Below the pieces are notes generated by a model, which did no database searches, had not been told where the DNA came from, and saw only the letters and a program-made list of their open reading frames with translations. From an uncultured Holophagaceae bacterium (lineage in GTDB: Bacteria; Acidobacteriota; Holophagae; Holophagales; Holophagaceae), in NCBI GenBank assembly GCA_903919165.1, contig CAIXHJ010000222.1:1-7787 (forward strand): a stretch of 7,787 nt of DNA, given 5' to 3'. The translations under genes and the position numbers were made by a program. Shown here piece after piece: positions 5,418 to 7,787 of this stretch (the first letter of the stretch is position 1; each line of letters starts with the position of its first letter).

Positions 5418-6871
5418 ATCTCGATTCACTCATCGATGGGATCGCCATCAGGCATTCCGGTCCGGATGTCGAGGTGGTCGACCTCACCAGCGACAGCCGG
5501 GAAGTGTCCCCCGGTTGGGCCTTCCTGGCCCTGAAGGGCGAGAAGGCGGATGGCGCTGTCTTCGTGCCGCAGGCGGTGGAGAAGGGTGCGTGCGCCGTGA
5601 TCTCAGAGTCCCAGGTCGACGTGCCGGACAGCATCGCGGCCTGCAGATTCCTGGCCGAGCCGCGCCTGCGCATGGCCGAGATGGCGCGTCGGCTGCACGG
5701 CACCCCTGATGAGCGTCTGGCGCTGATCGGCGTCACGGGCACGAATGGCAAGACGACCACCACCACCCTCATCCGCCAGCTGCTCCGCGGTGCAGGGATT
5801 GGATGCGGCCTGGTCGGTACGGTCCTGAACGCGGCGGGCGAGATCGAAGAGGAGGCCGTCCGCACGACACCGGAAAGTCCCACCTTCTACCGATGGTTGC
5901 GCCGCAGCGTCGAAGCCGGAGACGCGGCCGCTGCAGCGGAGGTGAGCAGCCATGCCCTCTGTCTTGGAAGAGTCCACGGTGCGTTGTTCAAGGTAGGCCT
6001 GTTCACGAACCTCACCCAGGACCACCTCGACTACCACGGCACCCTAGAAGCCTACTTCGAGGCGAAGGCCCGCCTGCGGACCCAGAGTGAACGGTTCCTG
6101 GTGAATGCGGATGATCCCTATGGTCGGCGCCTGCTGGAAGGGGGCCGCTGCTGGAGTTACGCCATAGATCACAAGGCTGACTATCGAGCCACGGATCTTG
6201 AACTGGGTCCCACAGGCACCCGGTTCCACCTGCAGGGCCTCCAGGGCGACTTCAAGGTGGACAGCCCGCTGCTGGGTCGCTTCAACGCCTACAACCTGTT
6301 GGCCGCCTTGGCCGCCTGCGCCGAGGCTGGTTTCAACCTCAACCTCCTGATCCCGACTGTATCGAAGGTGACAGGTGCTTCCGGTCGTCTGGAGCGCGTG
6401 GATTGCGGTCAACCGTTCGGCGTCATGGTGGACTATGCCCACACGCCGGATGCCCTGGAGAAGCTGTTGACAGAAGGGAGGCGCCTCCTCCCGCCGGGAG
6501 GAAGGCTGCATGTTCTCTTCGGCTGCGGTGGGGACCGCGATCGGACCAAGCGTCCCCTCATGGCCGCGGCCGTCGCGGCCGGTGCGGATGTGCTCTGGCA
6601 CACCAGCGACAACCCGCGTACAGAGGATCCTGATCGCATCCTGGATGACGCCGCGACGGGCATTCCAGAGGTGATCCGCATCGACTCCACCCGCTACCAC
6701 CGGAATGTTGACCGCCGCGAATCCGTGCGTCGGGCCGTCTCCCACTGCCTCCCCGGCGACCTGCTCCTGCTGGCGGGAAAAGGCCACGAACCCTACCAGG
6801 AGATCCACGGCGTGAAATACCCCTACAGCGACCGCAGCACCGTGGAAGCGGCGCTCAGAGGCCACCGATGA
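5414..6871 (+). CDS. murE: UDP-N-acetylmuramoyl-L-alanyl-D-glutamate--2,6-diaminopimelate ligase MurE
   Basis: The 485-residue enzyme adds the third amino acid to the UDP-MurNAc dipeptide in the cytoplasm, using ATP. It shows all three Mur ligase domains: an N-terminal UDP-binding part with LTSDSREVSPGWAFLAL (24-40), a central ATPase with the P-loop GVTGTNGKTTTT (106-117), TTPESPT (151-157), EVSSHAL (176-182) and the likely carbamylated Lys218 in YFEAKARL, and a C-terminal domain starting near GRLERV (324-329) with DYAHTPDALE (340-349) and FGCGGDRDRTKRP (369-381). The DNPR motif at 399-402 is diagnostic of meso-diaminopimelate rather than lysine specificity. GKGHE (455-459) and YSDR (471-474) complete the family pattern. 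The ATG lies inside the ftsI stop as ATGA, with a GGCGGG-like site upstream. The stop again overlaps the next ATG by 4 nt. Confidence 0.97.
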   Translation: MNLDSLIDGIAIRHSGPDVEVVDLTSDSREVSPGWAFLALKGEKADGAVFVPQAVEKGACAVISESQVDVPDSIAACRFLAEPRLRMAEMARRLHGTPDERLALIGVTGTNGKTTTTTLIRQLLRGAGIGCGLVGTVLNAAGEIEEEAVRTTPESPTFYRWLRRSVEAGDAAAAAEVSSHALCLGRVHGALFKVGLFTNLTQDHLDYHGTLEAYFEAKARLRTQSERFLVNADDPYGRRLLEGGRCWSYAIDHKADYRATDLELGPTGTRFHLQGLQGDFKVDSPLLGRFNAYNLLAALAACAEAGFNLNLLIPTVSKVTGASGRLERVDCGQPFGVMVDYAHTPDALEKLLTEGRRLLPPGGRLHVLFGCGGDRDRTKRPLMAAAVAAGADVLWHTSDNPRTEDPDRILDDAATGIPEVIRIDSTRYHRNVDRRESVRRAVSHCLPGDLLLLAGKGHEPYQEIHGVKYPYSDRSTVEAALRGHR

Positions 6872-7787
6872 CCCGCCTTCTCCGTGTCACGGGACCGAAC
6901 GACCCAATCATCCGCGAAGCGGCGTCAATCCTCGCCTTGGGTGGCCTCGTGGCCTTTCCCACCGAAACGGTGTACGGCCTGGGTGCGGATGGATTGAATC
7001 CAGAGGCGGTGGCCCGCATCTATGCCGCGAAGGGCCGGCCCGTCACGAATCCGATGATCCTGCACGTGGCCGATGTGGGTTCAGTCTTGCCCTTGGTGCT
7101 CAGCTGGCCCGACATCGCGCGGATCCTGGCGGAGCGGTACTGGCCGGGGCCGCTTACCCTGGTGTTGCCGGCCTCGGAGGTGGTGCCTTCCATCGTCAGG
7201 TCCGGTGGCCCGACCGTGGCACTCCGCTGCCCAGCTCACCCGGTGGCCCAGGCCCTGATCCGTGCCGTAGGTCGGCCTCTGGCCGCGCCCAGCGCCAATC
7301 GCAGTCAGCACCTGTCTCCCACCCTTGCTGTGCACGTGGCCTCGAGCCTGGGTGAGGCCGTCGATCTGATCCTGGATGGCGGCCCCACACAGGCAGGGCT
7401 CGAATCCACCATTCTCGACCTGAGCGGGATCCGGCCCAGGATTCTACGTCCCGGGCCTGTCACGCCTGCGGAGCTTGCGGCCATCATTGGTCCTGTGGAT
7501 GTGTGGGAGGGGGCGGTCGAGGCCGGAGTCAGACAGGAAGCGCCGGGCATGGCCGAGCGTCACTACGCGCCTCGGGCGCGGCTGGAACTGGTCGAGCATG
7601 GCGCGGGCCTGTCCTCGCCAGCCGGATCCGTGGCCTATGTGGGGATCGGTACCCTTCCAGCCCTGCCCGCCGGTGTGCGCGGCGTTCTCCTGCCCTTGGA
7701 TGCGGAAGCCCTGGCTTCGCGGCTCTATGCGCTCCTCCACGAACTGGATGATGCGGGTTTCGAAAGGATCGTCATGGAGCGGCCGCC
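6868..7787 (+). CDS. L-threonylcarbamoyladenylate synthase (Sua5/YrdC/YwlC family), 3' end cut
   Basis: The frame is open from the ATG at 6868 to the window edge (306 complete codons). The enzyme makes threonylcarbamoyl-AMP from threonine, bicarbonate and ATP, the first step of the t6A37 modification of ANN-decoding tRNAs. The YrdC domain shows PTETVYGLGADG (31-42), KGRPVTNPMILHV (55-67), WPGPLTLVLP (92-101), VALRCPAHPVA (117-127), APSANRS (140-146) and ESTILDL (179-185) with RPGPV near 194. The linker APGMAERHYAPRARL (about 225-239) and following sequence show the longer Sua5 type with its C-terminal domain rather than the short TsaC type. Sua5 proteins are about 330-350 residues, so a few dozen residues at most are missing. 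It overlaps murE by 4 nt (ATGA), so it is translated with the dcw operon. Murein genes, not this one, normally sit here. Confidence 0.95.
   Translation, partial: MTRLLRVTGPNDPIIREAASILALGGLVAFPTETVYGLGADGLNPEAVARIYAAKGRPVTNPMILHVADVGSVLPLVLSWPDIARILAERYWPGPLTLVLPASEVVPSIVRSGGPTVALRCPAHPVAQALIRAVGRPLAAPSANRSQHLSPTLAVHVASSLGEAVDLILDGGPTQAGLESTILDLSGIRPRILRPGPVTPAELAAIIGPVDVWEGAVEAGVRQEAPGMAERHYAPRARLELVEHGAGLSSPAGSVAYVGIGTLPALPAGVRGVLLPLDAEALASRLYALLHELDDAGFERIVMERP

Noticed and set aside
4608..5429. 273-codon open frame on the reverse strand over the ftsI 3' half
   Set aside because: It shadows the KTG and PASTA coding region. Long stop-free antisense frames are expected at this GC content, and no family is recognisable.
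6044..6865. 273-codon open frame on the reverse strand over murE
   Set aside because: The sense strand is an intact MurE; the antisense product has no recognisable motif.

Overview
The window is GC-rich, tightly packed bacterial chromosome. The start of the division and cell wall (dcw) cluster reads rightward, and a small housekeeping block sits to its left. The MurE has the DNPR motif of meso-diaminopimelate ligases, and the cluster has a short bitopic FtsL-like gene and a PASTA-tailed FtsI. This suggests a Gram-negative-type bacterium. The overall style resembles Acidobacteriota (Holophaga/Geothrix-like), but that is an impression from gene content and composition, not something the sequence proves.

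Left block (1-1263). Two genes read leftward: trmL (tRNA wobble 2'-O-methyltransferase, 392-847) and then a stand-alone B12-binding subunit of an acyl-CoA mutase (1-375, cut by the window edge), 16 nt apart and probably co-transcribed. A HIT-family nucleotide hydrolase (861-1208) is divergent from trmL, with only 13 nt between the two start codons. It ends at a strong intrinsic terminator (1225-1263) that insulates the next operon.

Control region (1264-1401). Between the terminator and mraZ are five copies of AGTGG spaced exactly 10 bp apart (1304-1348). This is the expected form of an MraZ operator, with more copies than the usual three or four. A TTGACT and a TATAGA element lie just upstream but are not ideally spaced.

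dcw operon (1402-7787, continuing off the window). The order is mraZ, rsmH, ftsL-like, ftsI (class B penicillin-binding protein with one PASTA domain), murE, and then an L-threonylcarbamoyladenylate synthase gene (Sua5/TsaC family, cut by the right edge). Junctions are tight: a 1-nt overlap, an 11-nt gap, a 64-nt gap, a 4-nt overlap and a 4-nt overlap. The one loose junction, ftsL to ftsI, holds a stem-loop with a GCAA tetraloop in front of a GTG start that has no recognisable Shine-Dalgarno sequence. The operon links transcriptional autoregulation (MraZ), ribosome maturation (RsmH), divisome assembly and septal crosslinking (FtsL, FtsI), precursor synthesis (MurE) and tRNA t6A modification (Sua5).

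No mobile element, CRISPR array, tRNA or rRNA was found, and no obviously new multi-gene system. The best leads are the five-repeat operator, the ftsL-ftsI hairpin, the Sua5 gene in the slot after murE where murF is usual, and a charged insertion just before the FtsI active-site serine.
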